Assembly (NCBI GenBank): GCA_017556805.1
Contig: JAFYMC010000036.1
Coordinates: 62,001-126,000, forward strand
Length of the DNA stretch: 64,000 nt
Reading direction: 5' to 3'
DNA from: Lachnospiraceae bacterium
Lineage (GTDB): Bacteria > Bacillota > Clostridia > Lachnospirales > Lachnospiraceae
Part shown: in pieces, positions 25,323 to 33,997 of the stretch
Numbering within the stretch: position 1 is the first letter of the stretch
Layout: every line of letters begins with the position of its first letter
The notes under the pieces: model-generated
What the model was told of the DNA's origin: nothing
Databases searched by the model: none
The model's input: the letters and a program-made list of their open reading frames with translations, nothing else
Program-made: the position numbers and the translations under genes

Positions 25323-26756
25323 ATGGAAAACAAGTTTCAGTTATTTAACACCTTAACAAGAAAAGTAGAGCCGTTTATTCCGAATGCGGACGGCAAGGTA
25401 AAGATGTACACCTGCGGACCGACGGTGTATCATTTTGCACACATCGGTAACCTACGCAGCTACATTATGGAGGATGTGCTGGAGAAGTCCCTTCGGTTCG
25501 GCGGTTATGATGTAAAGCGTGTTATGAACATCACCGACGTAGGTCATCTTTCTAGTGATGCGGATACCGGCGAGGATAAGATGTTGAAGGGTGCAAAGCG
25601 TGAGAATAAGACTGTGATGGAGATTGCAAAGTTTTATACCGATGCCTTTTTCTCCGATTGCAGTAAGTTAAATATTAAGACACCGGACGTGGTGGAGCCG
25701 GCAACCAATTGTATCGGTGAGTTCATCCACATGGTAGAGGTGCTGTTAGAGAAAGGCTATGCTTATGAAGCCGGCGGCAATATTTACTTTGATACTTCTA
25801 AGCTTGACGATTATTACGTTTTCTCCAGCCAGAGTGAAAAGGAGCTTTTGGTGGGTGTACGTGATGATGTAGAGCAGGATGAGAACAAGAAGAATAAGAG
25901 CGACTTTGTACTTTGGTTTACCAAGTCCAAGTTTGACGATCAGGAATTAAAGTGGGATAGCCCTTGGGGCGTAGGATATCCGGGCTGGCACATTGAGTGT
26001 TCCGGTATTTCCATTAAGCACCTTGGTGGGGATATGGATATTCACTGCGGCGGCGTAGACAATATTTTCCCACACCATACCAACGAGATTGCCCAGAGTG
26101 AAGCATATTTGGGCCACAAGTGGTGTAACTACTGGTTCCATGTGCATCATTTGAATGACCGTTCCGGTAAGATGAGTAAGTCCAAGGGAGACTTCTTAAC
26201 CGTTTCCTTACTTGAGGAAAAGGGCTACAATCCGCTGGTTTACCGTATGTTCTGCTTACAGTCCCATTACCGCAAGCCGTTAGAATTCTCCTACGAGGTG
26301 CTGGACCAGGTGGCAGCGGCTTATCAGAAGCTGGTAAAGCGTATTGCGGGCTTGGATAAGAGCGGTGCAGTGGATGAAGCAAAGAAGGCAGAATATCGTG
26401 AGAAGTTCTTGGAGGCATTGGCAAATGATATTAATACCTCCAGCGCATTGACCGTCGTATACGATGTGTTAAAGGATGATATGAACGGTGCAACCAAGTT
26501 TGCTTTGGTAGAGGAAATGGACTATGTACTGGGGCTGAATCTGACCGCAAGTACAGTAGCAAACGATACCGCAGACAACGGTGCAGCCGGTGCGGACGAT
26601 GAATTGACCGCATTTGTTCTGGCAAAGATCGAGGAACGTAAGGAAGCAAAGAAGGCAAAGGATTTTGCGAAGGCCGATGCGATTCGTGACGAGCTTTTGG
26701 CAAAGGGTGTTGCTATTAAGGATACGAGAGAAGGCGTAGTTTGGGAACTGGTATAA
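25323..26756 (+). CDS. cysS: Cysteinyl-tRNA synthetase
   Basis: The enzyme has 477 aa. It charges tRNA-Cys in the cytoplasm. Class I motifs are present: HIGH as AHIGNLR after YTCGPTVYHF (first zinc Cys), and KMSKS in SGKMSKSKGDF. The zinc site continues with WHIECSG and the HCGG/HH block (MDIHCGGVDNIFPHHTNE). A short insert (about residues 405-420, ANDTADNGAAGADD) lies between the anticodon-binding helices. RBS AAAAGGAGTCAGTT. The stop is followed within 18 bp by mrnC. Confidence 0.98.
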   Translation: MENKFQLFNTLTRKVEPFIPNADGKVKMYTCGPTVYHFAHIGNLRSYIMEDVLEKSLRFGGYDVKRVMNITDVGHLSSDADTGEDKMLKGAKRENKTVMEIAKFYTDAFFSDCSKLNIKTPDVVEPATNCIGEFIHMVEVLLEKGYAYEAGGNIYFDTSKLDDYYVFSSQSEKELLVGVRDDVEQDENKKNKSDFVLWFTKSKFDDQELKWDSPWGVGYPGWHIECSGISIKHLGGDMDIHCGGVDNIFPHHTNEIAQSEAYLGHKWCNYWFHVHHLNDRSGKMSKSKGDFLTVSLLEEKGYNPLVYRMFCLQSHYRKPLEFSYEVLDQVAAAYQKLVKRIAGLDKSGAVDEAKKAEYREKFLEALANDINTSSALTVVYDVLKDDMNGATKFALVEEMDYVLGLNLTASTVANDTADNGAAGADDELTAFVLAKIEERKEAKKAKDFAKADAIRDELLAKGVAIKDTREGVVWELV

Positions 26757-26773
26757 GCGAGGAGGCTTCTGTA

Positions 26774-27253
26774 ATGTCGGATACGTTGGAACAGGCAAAT
26801 AAGACAGGGACAGAGCTCCCATTGTTCGGAGCGATTTGTACCGCCTTTTCCTTAAAAGAGCAGGATGCAAGACAGTATTCGCCTTTGACACTGGCGTATA
26901 TCGGAGATGCGGTGTACGAGATGATTGTGCGAACCATTTTGGTAGAGCATGGCAATGCGCCGGTAAATGTACTGCATAAGCATGCCAGTAAGCTGGTGAA
27001 GGCGGAGGCGCAGGCGGACGCTTATCACCGCATCAAGGAGATGCTGACGGAGGAAGAACTGTCGGTATTTCGCAGAGGACGGAATGCGAAGTCTTATACC
27101 AGCGCGAAGAATGCTACCATCGGAGATTACCGGGTGGCGACGGGATTTGAGGCATTGTTCGGATTTTGGTATTTGACGGGGCAGACGGAGCGGATGCTGG
27201 CGGTAGCAAAAGCAGGAATGACGGAGGAACACACATGCGATACGAAGAATTAA
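26774..27253 (+). CDS. mrnC: Mini-ribonuclease III
   Basis: The protein has 159 aa; ATG 26774 follows GCGAGGAGGCTTCTG, while an in-frame ATG at 26741 lies inside cysS. It contains only the RNase III catalytic domain, with the signature LTLAYIGDAVYEMIVR holding the catalytic acidic residues, and no dsRNA-binding domain. In Bacillus, Mini-III matures 23S rRNA ends. Its place between cysS and rlmB matches the Bacillus order. The 3' end overlaps rlmB by 19 bp. Confidence 0.95.
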   Translation: MSDTLEQANKTGTELPLFGAICTAFSLKEQDARQYSPLTLAYIGDAVYEMIVRTILVEHGNAPVNVLHKHASKLVKAEAQADAYHRIKEMLTEEELSVFRRGRNAKSYTSAKNATIGDYRVATGFEALFGFWYLTGQTERMLAVAKAGMTEEHTCDTKN

Positions 27254-27978
27254 CCATTGAAGGAAGAAACGCGGTGATGGAGGCGTTTCGTTCCGGGAAA
27301 ACCATAGACCGTTTGTTGGTGCTGGATGGAAATAAAGAGGGTGCCATGCTGACGATATTAAAAGAAGCAAAGAAGCACAATACCGTGGTGTCCTTTGTGA
27401 AGAAGGAGCGTTTGGACCAAATTTCCACCACCGGAAAGCATCAGGGTGTCATTGCGTATGCGGCAGCCTATGAATATGCGGAGGTAGAAGATATTCTCGC
27501 TATTGCACGGGAAAAGGGCGAGGCCCCGTTTTTGGTGCTTTTGGATGGGATTGAGGACCCGCATAATTTAGGTGCGATTATCCGTACCGCAAATTTGGCG
27601 GGAGCTCATGGTGTGATTATTCCGAAGCGTCGGGCGGTAGGATTGACTGCTACGGTGGCAAAGACCAGTGCGGGTGCGCTGAATTATACTCCGGTTGCTA
27701 AGGTGACGAATTTAGTACAGACTATGGAAGATCTGAAGAAGGAAGGACTTTGGTTTGTATGTGCGGATATGGACGGCGAAGTAATGTATCGCCAGAATCT
27801 TACGGGACCGATTGGTTTGGTAATCGGCAATGAGGGTGAGGGTGTCAGTCGTCTGGTAAAAGAAAAGTGTGATTTCGTGACCTGTATTCCGATGGCGGGC
27901 GACATTGATTCTCTGAATGCATCGGTGGCAGCGGGCGTTCTGATGTATGAGATTGTACGTCAGAGACTGGGGAAGTAA
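27235..27978 (+). CDS. rlmB: 23S rRNA (guanosine-2'-O)-methyltransferase RlmB
   Basis: The protein has 247 aa; ATG 27235 is preceded by GACGGAGGAACACAC. It belongs to the SpoU/TrmH SPOUT family: substrate-binding N-terminal domain (LTIEGRNAVMEAFRSG), then the knotted SAM domain with motif 1 (DPHNLGAIIRTANLAG), motif 2 (IGNEGEGVSRLV) and motif 3 (IPMAGDIDSLNASVA). It methylates G2251 (E. coli numbering) in the 23S peptidyl-transferase loop. The start lies inside mrnC, so the two are translationally coupled. Confidence 0.95.
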   Translation: MRYEELTIEGRNAVMEAFRSGKTIDRLLVLDGNKEGAMLTILKEAKKHNTVVSFVKKERLDQISTTGKHQGVIAYAAAYEYAEVEDILAIAREKGEAPFLVLLDGIEDPHNLGAIIRTANLAGAHGVIIPKRRAVGLTATVAKTSAGALNYTPVAKVTNLVQTMEDLKKEGLWFVCADMDGEVMYRQNLTGPIGLVIGNEGEGVSRLVKEKCDFVTCIPMAGDIDSLNASVAAGVLMYEIVRQRLGK

Positions 27979-28069
27979 GCAGCCGGCTTTCGGCGGAACG
28001 GATAGCGGAACGAGGCGCGGAGTTAGAATTCCAACGGGTTTGTATCGGTACAGAGAAAGAAGGTACGTC

Positions 28070-28720
28070 ATGGAAAAAACGGGATCGGAACAACTGAATA
28101 ATCCGGGACGCGAGGATGAACGGGAGCTTTTGGTACGATGTCAGCAGGGTGACAATGATGCCACGGAGGAAATGTTAAACCGCTATAAAAACATGGTGCG
28201 GAGCAAAGCGACCGCGCTGTATTTGGTGGGTGCCGATAAAGAGGATTTGATTCAGGAAGGTATGATCGGGTTGTTTAAAGCAATCCGCGAGTATGACCCG
28301 GAACGGAACGATTCCTTTACCGCCTTTGCTGGACTTTGTATTACAAGGCAGATGTATACCGCGATTAAGGCCTCCAATACGAAAAAAAATCAGCCGTTAA
28401 ATAACTATGTTTCTTTTGATTTGTATGCCTTTGCGGAGGATGGGTCTCCGGTAGGGGAAAGCGCAGGCTCTTACGAAGGAATCGGTTACTGGCAGAAGGA
28501 TCCGGAGGAGTCTGTCATTGACAGAGAGAATGCCATCCGCATTGAGGAAGAGGTGTTTTCGACCTTAAGTGTCATGGAACGCCAGGTGCTTTCCTTTTAT
28601 GCCTCCGGCATGCCCTATCAGGAGATTGCCAGAGTCATGGAAAAGGAGCCGAAATCCATTGATAATGCGCTTCAGAGGATTCGGAAGAAGCTCAAAACGG
28701 TGCTTGCGATAAAGGCGTAA
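28070..28720 (+). CDS. sigH: RNA polymerase sigma-H factor
   Basis: The protein has 216 aa from ATG 28070 (RBS AAAGAAGGTACGTC). Region 2 has the SigH-like DLIQEGMIGLFKAIREYDP, followed by FAGLCITRQMYTAIKAS. Region 4 is LSVMERQVLSFYASGMPYQE with the HTH IARVMEKEPKSIDNALQRI. In Bacillus and Clostridia SigH drives early sporulation and stationary-phase genes. The synteny rlmB-sigH matches Bacillus, except that no yacP (rae1) gene lies between them here. A terminator-like hairpin follows at 28758. Confidence 0.93.
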   Translation: MEKTGSEQLNNPGREDERELLVRCQQGDNDATEEMLNRYKNMVRSKATALYLVGADKEDLIQEGMIGLFKAIREYDPERNDSFTAFAGLCITRQMYTAIKASNTKKNQPLNNYVSFDLYAFAEDGSPVGESAGSYEGIGYWQKDPEESVIDRENAIRIEEEVFSTLSVMERQVLSFYASGMPYQEIARVMEKEPKSIDNALQRIRKKLKTVLAIKA

Positions 28721-28732
28721 ATGTGGTAAAAT
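28704..28732 (+). promoter_or_regulatory. Putative promoter inside the 3' end of sigH
   Basis: TTGCGA (28704-28709) and TAAAAT (28727-28732) have a 17-bp spacer. The start would be about 20 bp before the hairpin at 28758, so any transcript would be very short unless the hairpin is read through. Confidence 0.4.
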
Positions 28733-28757
28733 ATAACTTAGATTTCGAGGTGTTTTT

Positions 28758-28784
28758 AAGGGTGAATCTGTTCACCCTTTTTTG
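28758..28784 (+). terminator. Terminator of the cysE-sigH block
   Basis: A 9-bp stem (AAGGGTGAA, 28758-28766, and TTCACCCTT, 28771-28779) with a TCTG loop is followed by five T. Confidence 0.85.
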
Positions 28785-28877
28785 CGATGTTCGGGAGTAT
28801 GGGAGCGAAGGGTACCCCGAACCGAAATAGAGATTTATGTTTACACAGAATCGGGAATTACGGAGAGGTAAGAGGAT

Positions 28878-29384
28878 ATGATAAACATTGTATTATTGGA
28901 GCCGGAGATTCCGGCAAATACGGGAAATATCGGACGGACCTGTGTGGCTACGGGGAGTCGTTTACATTTGATTGAGCCGTTAGGCTTTGATATTTCGGAA
29001 AAGGCGGTACGTCGTGCCGGTATGGATTACTGGAAGGATATCGATTTGCATGTATATAAAAACTACGAGGAGTTTCTTCTGAAGAATCCGGGAGCCCGTC
29101 CGTATATGGCAACCACAAAGGGACAGAGTCTGTACTCCGAGGTAGCCTACGAGGACGATGCGTATATTATGTTCGGCAAGGAAAGCGCCGGTATTCCGGA
29201 GGAGATTTTGATGACGGATAAGGAACGGTGTATCCGGATTCCGATGTTATCGGAGATTCGTTCCCTGAATCTGTCCAATTCGGTGGCAATTGTGACCTAT
29301 GAGGCACTGCGTCAGAAGGGTTTTTCCCATATGAAGATGCAGGGAGAGCTTCATCGTCACAGCTGGAGTGAAGTAGATTCATAA
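28878..29384 (+). CDS. trmL: tRNA (cytidine/uridine-34-2'-O)-methyltransferase TrmL
   Basis: The protein has 168 aa and GGTAAGAGGAT precedes the ATG. It is a minimal SPOUT (alpha/beta-knot) enzyme: IVLLEPEIPANTGNIGRTCVATG at the N-terminus, GKESAGIPEEIL in motif 2 and NLSNSVAIVTYEALRQ in motif 3. TrmL methylates the wobble ribose of tRNA-Leu in the cytoplasm. It stands 93 bp after the sigH terminator, upstream of mutS2. Confidence 0.95.
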   Translation: MINIVLLEPEIPANTGNIGRTCVATGSRLHLIEPLGFDISEKAVRRAGMDYWKDIDLHVYKNYEEFLLKNPGARPYMATTKGQSLYSEVAYEDDAYIMFGKESAGIPEEILMTDKERCIRIPMLSEIRSLNLSNSVAIVTYEALRQKGFSHMKMQGELHRHSWSEVDS

Positions 29385-29434
29385 AGCTTTTGTAAAATGC
29401 AAAGGCGTGTTTAGAATAGTAAGAGGATTTAAAA

Positions 29435-31810
29435 ATGAGTGTAAATGAAAAAGCATTGCGTACCTTAGAGTACGGGAAAATAATCGAACGCCTGCAGCAT
29501 TATGCGGGCTCGGAGCCGGGGCGTAAGCTTTGTGCGGAATTAAAGCCGCAGACGAAGCTTTCTAAGATTGAGGAATTACAAAGGGAAACCACCGACGCCT
29601 TAAAGCGTGTATTCAAAAAGGGCAGTCTTTCCTTTAACGGTTTGCCGGATATCGGCGGGACCTTAAAGCTTCTTGAGGTGGGTTCTTCTTTATTGGCGGG
29701 AGAACTGTTAAAAATCAGTTCGGTGCTGACCGCCACCTTACGGGTAAAGCAGTACGGAACCACGGGGGAGGAGGAAATTGCGGATTGTCTGACGGAGCGT
29801 TTTACTCTTTTGGAGCCGCTTGTGACCTTAAATAACGAGATTCAGCGTTGCATTATATCCGAGGAGGAAATTGCGGACGATGCCAGTGCCGGTTTAAAGC
29901 AGGTACGTCGTCAGATGCGCATTACCAACGATAAAATCAGAGAGCAGTTAGCTTCCATCGTGAATTCCCAGGATAACCAGATGATGTTCCAGGACGCACT
30001 GGTTACCATGCGAAACGGCAGATATTGTCTGCCGGTAAAGCAGGAGTATCAGGGAAAGTTTTCCGGTATGATTCACGACCGCTCCTCCAAGGGTTCTACC
30101 GTGTTTATGGAGCCGATGGCGGTGGTGAAGTTAAATAACGAACTTGCGGAGCTGGCAGAAAAGGAAAAAATCGAAATCGAAAAAATTTTGGCGGAGCTAT
30201 CTGCATTTGCAGCAGAACATGTGGAAAATCTTGCCTATAACATGAAGACTCTTACTGAGCTGGACTTCATTTTTGCCAGAGCGGTGCTGTCAAAGAGTAT
30301 GAAGGGAACGGAGCCGAAGTTTAACGAGCGAGGCTATATTAATATTAAAAAGGGCCGTCATCCTCTCATCGATTCCCATAAGGTAGTGCCGATTGATATT
30401 TATCTGGGCGGGGATTTTTCGCTTCTTGTGATTACCGGTCCGAATACCGGCGGTAAGACCGTATCCTTAAAGACAGTGGGTCTGTTTACCCTGATGGGAC
30501 AGGCGGGACTGCACATTCCGGCCTTTGACGGTTCGGAGCTGGCGGTTTTTCAGGATGTGTTTGCGGACATCGGTGATGAGCAGAGCATTGAACAGAGCTT
30601 AAGTACCTTCTCTTCCCATATGACCAATACGGTGTCCATTTTGGAGCAGGCGGATGAGAACTCTTTGGTATTATTCGATGAGCTGGGTGCAGGAACGGAC
30701 CCGACGGAAGGGGCGGCTCTTGCCATGTCTATCCTGACCTTTTTACATCGGAAGGGTATCCGTACCATGGCTACCACCCATTACAGCGAATTAAAGATTT
30801 TTGCTTTGTCTACGGAGGGTGTGTCCAATGCTTGTTGCGAGTTTTCCGTAGAGACCCTGCGTCCGACCTATCGTCTCTTAATCGGTATTCCGGGAAAGAG
30901 TAACGCCTTTGCGATTTCTCAGAAGCTGGGACTTTCCGAGACGATTATTGAAGAGGCAAAGAGCTTTATCGGTGTGAAGGACCAGAGCTTTGAGGATGTC
31001 ATTGCGGATTTGGAGCAGAAGCGTATTGCTACGGAGCGGGATGTGGCGGAAGCTGCGAAGCGTCTTTCCGAGGCAGAGGCATTAAAGAAAAAGTATCAGG
31101 AGAAGAGTGACCGGCTGGATGCGGCAAAGGAGCGTGTTCTGCGGGAGGCAAATGAGAAGGCAAAGGATATTTTGCAGGAAGCAAAGGACTATGCCGACAG
31201 CACGATAAAGAAGTTTAACAAGTGGGAGAAATCCGGCGCGGGTCGTGACATGGAAAATGAGCGGAACGCCTTGAGAGAGAAGTTGGGAGAGAAAGAAAAT
31301 TCTCTTGCAATCAAAAAGAAAAAACAGAAAAACCGTAAGGTGATGACCGTAGAGGAGATTAAGGTAGGAGATACCGTACAGGTACTGAGCCTGAATCTGA
31401 CCGGTACGGTGGCGACGCTTCCGAATGCCAAGGGTGAGCTTTATGTACAAATCGGTGCGCTTCGTACCCAGGCCAATATTAAGGATATTGCGCCGGCAGA
31501 GGCGGTACAGGAGCCGGAGAAGAAGGCTCGTACCGAAGTGGGTAAGATTAAGATGAGCAAGAGTATGAGTGTCAGTCCGGAGTGTAACCTCATCGGAAAG
31601 CGCGTGGATGAGGCCCTCCCGATATTGGAGAAGTATCTGGATGATGCGTATCTCGCCCATTTGCCGCAGGTGACGATTATTCACGGAAGAGGCACCGGAG
31701 CGCTCCGGGATGCGGTGCATCAGTATTTGAAGCGGTTGCGTTATGTGAAGAGTTACCGGGTAGGCGGTTTCGGAGAAGGAGACCACGGAGTTACCATTGT
31801 AGAGTTTTAA
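29435..31810 (+). CDS. mutS2: MutS2 family ATPase/nuclease
   Basis: The protein has 791 aa, the full family length. It has the MutS2 lever/clamp region (about 100-300), the MutS ATPase domain with Walker A GPNTGGKTVSLKT (about residue 337) and Walker B LVLFDELGAGTDPTEG, a long coiled coil (about 520-620), and a C-terminal Smr domain (IHGRGTGALRDAVH). MutS2 acts in ribosome rescue and in suppressing recombination in Firmicutes. The RBS is weak (AAGAGGATTTAAAA). The response regulator gene begins 13 bp later. Confidence 0.97.
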   Translation: MSVNEKALRTLEYGKIIERLQHYAGSEPGRKLCAELKPQTKLSKIEELQRETTDALKRVFKKGSLSFNGLPDIGGTLKLLEVGSSLLAGELLKISSVLTATLRVKQYGTTGEEEIADCLTERFTLLEPLVTLNNEIQRCIISEEEIADDASAGLKQVRRQMRITNDKIREQLASIVNSQDNQMMFQDALVTMRNGRYCLPVKQEYQGKFSGMIHDRSSKGSTVFMEPMAVVKLNNELAELAEKEKIEIEKILAELSAFAAEHVENLAYNMKTLTELDFIFARAVLSKSMKGTEPKFNERGYINIKKGRHPLIDSHKVVPIDIYLGGDFSLLVITGPNTGGKTVSLKTVGLFTLMGQAGLHIPAFDGSELAVFQDVFADIGDEQSIEQSLSTFSSHMTNTVSILEQADENSLVLFDELGAGTDPTEGAALAMSILTFLHRKGIRTMATTHYSELKIFALSTEGVSNACCEFSVETLRPTYRLLIGIPGKSNAFAISQKLGLSETIIEEAKSFIGVKDQSFEDVIADLEQKRIATERDVAEAAKRLSEAEALKKKYQEKSDRLDAAKERVLREANEKAKDILQEAKDYADSTIKKFNKWEKSGAGRDMENERNALREKLGEKENSLAIKKKKQKNRKVMTVEEIKVGDTVQVLSLNLTGTVATLPNAKGELYVQIGALRTQANIKDIAPAEAVQEPEKKARTEVGKIKMSKSMSVSPECNLIGKRVDEALPILEKYLDDAYLAHLPQVTIIHGRGTGALRDAVHQYLKRLRYVKSYRVGGFGEGDHGVTIVEF

Positions 31811-31823
31811 AGGAGACGGGGCT

Positions 31824-32540
31824 ATGGCAGTAAAACAAAAAATAATGATTGTAGATGATGATTCCAGTATTGCAGAGCTGATTTCCCTGTATTTACGGAA
31901 GGAGTGCTTCGATACGTTATGTGTGGAGGACGGAGAGGAGGCGTTGCGCCAATTTGCGGAGTATGAACCGAATCTCATTCTTCTGGATTTGATGCTTCCG
32001 GGTATGGACGGTTACGAGGTATGCAGAGAACTTCGAAAGACCTCGAAAGTGCCGATTATCATGTTGTCCGCCAAGGGTGAAATCTTTGATAAGGTTTTGG
32101 GCTTGGAGCTCGGCGCGGATGACTATATGATTAAACCGTTTGATTCTAAGGAGCTGGTTGCCCGGGTAAAGGCGGTATTACGCCGCTTTACGCCGGAGGT
32201 AGCTAAGCCGGAGGAATTCCCGAACGAGAAGCAGGGTGACTGTGTAATTTATCAGGATTTGTTAATCAATCAGACCAATTATGCCGTGACCTATCTGGGC
32301 AAGCAGGTGGAGATGCCGCCGAAAGAGTTGGAGCTTTTATATTTCCTGGCGTCTCATCCGAATCAGGTGTTTACGAGAGAACAGCTCTTAGATCATATCT
32401 GGGGCTATGAGTACATAGGTGATACAAGAACCGTTGACGTACATGTAAAACGAGTGCGTGAAAAGATTAAGGACCGTGCGAACTGGAGCATTGCGACGGT
32501 TTGGGGCATCGGTTACAAATTTGAGGTAAAGAAGGTATGA
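31824..32540 (+). CDS. OmpR/PhoB-family response regulator
   Basis: The protein has 238 aa and AAAGGAGACGGGGCT precedes the ATG. The receiver domain (1-120) has the phospho-acceptor Asp in LILLDLMLPGMDGYE (about 54) and Lys in the MIKPFD loop. The C-terminal winged helix (about 145-238) ends with TRTVDVHVKRVREKI. It is co-translated with the kinase through an ATGA overlap and probably receives phosphate from it. The target genes are not obvious. The neighbouring HtrA-like gene is a candidate. Confidence 0.95.
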   Translation: MAVKQKIMIVDDDSSIAELISLYLRKECFDTLCVEDGEEALRQFAEYEPNLILLDLMLPGMDGYEVCRELRKTSKVPIIMLSAKGEIFDKVLGLELGADDYMIKPFDSKELVARVKAVLRRFTPEVAKPEEFPNEKQGDCVIYQDLLINQTNYAVTYLGKQVEMPPKELELLYFLASHPNQVFTREQLLDHIWGYEYIGDTRTVDVHVKRVREKIKDRANWSIATVWGIGYKFEVKKV

Positions 32541-33952
32541 AAGGAAGTCTGACGAGAAAACTGGTCGTTTACTATCTGCTGATTGCTTGTGTATTGTTTA
32601 TTCTGGTGAATACGGTACTGGCCGATATGGCGGAGAAGAAAATATTCCGGCAGAGAGAACAGGCCATGTATGAGCAGACGGTAGCCGTAATGGACGGCTA
32701 TGTAAAGCGTTATTACGACAGTAGGATTTCAATTTCCACACTGATGGATAATCTGACTCCGGTGGCGAATATGCTTGATGCGCGGATTTTGATTGCGGCA
32801 TCCTGGGGAAAGGTTGTGGGGGATACGGCTCCGGTGGTCAACAAGCAGGTTGATTTTGAAAAGATTGCACCGGGATTTCTGAATGAAACGTTTCAACGGA
32901 ATGTGTTTTATCCGGATTTGACGTCGGAGCCGATGCTTGCGGTTACGGTTCCGTTGACCCATCAATATCAAATCAGGGGATACGTTTGTATGATGGTAAC
33001 TATGGAGTCGGTGAACCGGGAGGTAAGCGAAGCGGTTTATGAGATGAACTGGTATTATCTCGGGACCATGGTCATCGTGTTATTTATTTTTATCGTAATT
33101 TATTGCTTTCTTATTCTTCCGTTACGAAAGACCATTGCAGCTGCAAAGACCTATTCTTTAGGTGATTTTGAAAAGAAGCCGAATCTCCGGCTGTCGGGAG
33201 AATTGGGGGCATTGTCGGATGTCATCGGTTACATGGGGGATACCATGAACCGTTTCAACGAATATCAAAGAGAGATTATTGCTAACATTTCGCATGATTT
33301 CCGTTCACCGCTTACGTCCATCAAAGGCTATGCGGAGGCAATCAAGGACGGCACCATTCCGCCGGAGCAACAGGAAAAGTATCTGGATGTGGTATTGTTT
33401 GAGGTGGAGCGATTGACAAAGCTTACGTCAAATCTTCTGACCTTAAATACCATGGATAAAAAGGGAATGATTTTACAACCGTCGGAGTTTGATGTGAACG
33501 ATGTAATAAAGAATCTTGCCAGAACCTTTGAAGGTCAGTGTAAGAAAAAACGTCTGGTGATTCAGTTGATTTTTTCCGCAAAGGAGATTTTTGTTTCTGC
33601 GGATCGTGATAAAATCGCACAGGTGCTATATAATCTGGTAGATAATGCCATTAAATTCAGTCATATGGATTCTGCTATTGAGATTTCGGTGGAGGAGAAG
33701 GGAAGAAAGGCGATGGTGTCCGTAAAGGATACCGGTTCCGGTATTCCGAAGGAGGATTTACCGAAAATATGGGATCGTTTCTACAAGTCCGACAGCTCCC
33801 GCGGTAAGGATAAGAGAGGAACCGGACTGGGATTATCTATTGTAAAAGAGATTATGACGGCTCATAAGGAAAATATCAATGTAATCAGTACGGAGGGCGT
33901 CGGAACGGAGTTTGTTTTTACGCTGCCGCTTGTTAAAACGGAAGAAATCTAA
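32537..33952 (+). CDS. Membrane sensor histidine kinase
   Basis: The protein has 471 aa and overlaps the regulator stop by 4 bp. Two membrane helices (about 8-28 and 178-200) flank an extracellular sensor of about 150 aa. A HAMP-like stretch follows (about 205-245). The phospho-acceptor His lies in NISHDFRSPLTSIKGYAEAI. The ATPase domain shows the N box (LYNLVDNAIKFS), DTGSGIPKED and GTGLGLSIVKEI. It senses an envelope signal of unknown kind and pairs with the OmpR-type regulator upstream. Confidence 0.95.
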   Translation: MKGSLTRKLVVYYLLIACVLFILVNTVLADMAEKKIFRQREQAMYEQTVAVMDGYVKRYYDSRISISTLMDNLTPVANMLDARILIAASWGKVVGDTAPVVNKQVDFEKIAPGFLNETFQRNVFYPDLTSEPMLAVTVPLTHQYQIRGYVCMMVTMESVNREVSEAVYEMNWYYLGTMVIVLFIFIVIYCFLILPLRKTIAAAKTYSLGDFEKKPNLRLSGELGALSDVIGYMGDTMNRFNEYQREIIANISHDFRSPLTSIKGYAEAIKDGTIPPEQQEKYLDVVLFEVERLTKLTSNLLTLNTMDKKGMILQPSEFDVNDVIKNLARTFEGQCKKKRLVIQLIFSAKEIFVSADRDKIAQVLYNLVDNAIKFSHMDSAIEISVEEKGRKAMVSVKDTGSGIPKEDLPKIWDRFYKSDSSRGKDKRGTGLGLSIVKEIMTAHKENINVISTEGVGTEFVFTLPLVKTEEI

Positions 33953-33997
33953 ACACAAGGCGTTCGGGTTGAGGAGTTGTGTTAGGAGGTTTGTGCT

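Noticed and set aside
31082-31978. Long minus-strand ORF (298 aa) over mutS2 and the response regulator
   Set aside because: Both plus-strand genes are full-length known families, so this is a shadow frame.
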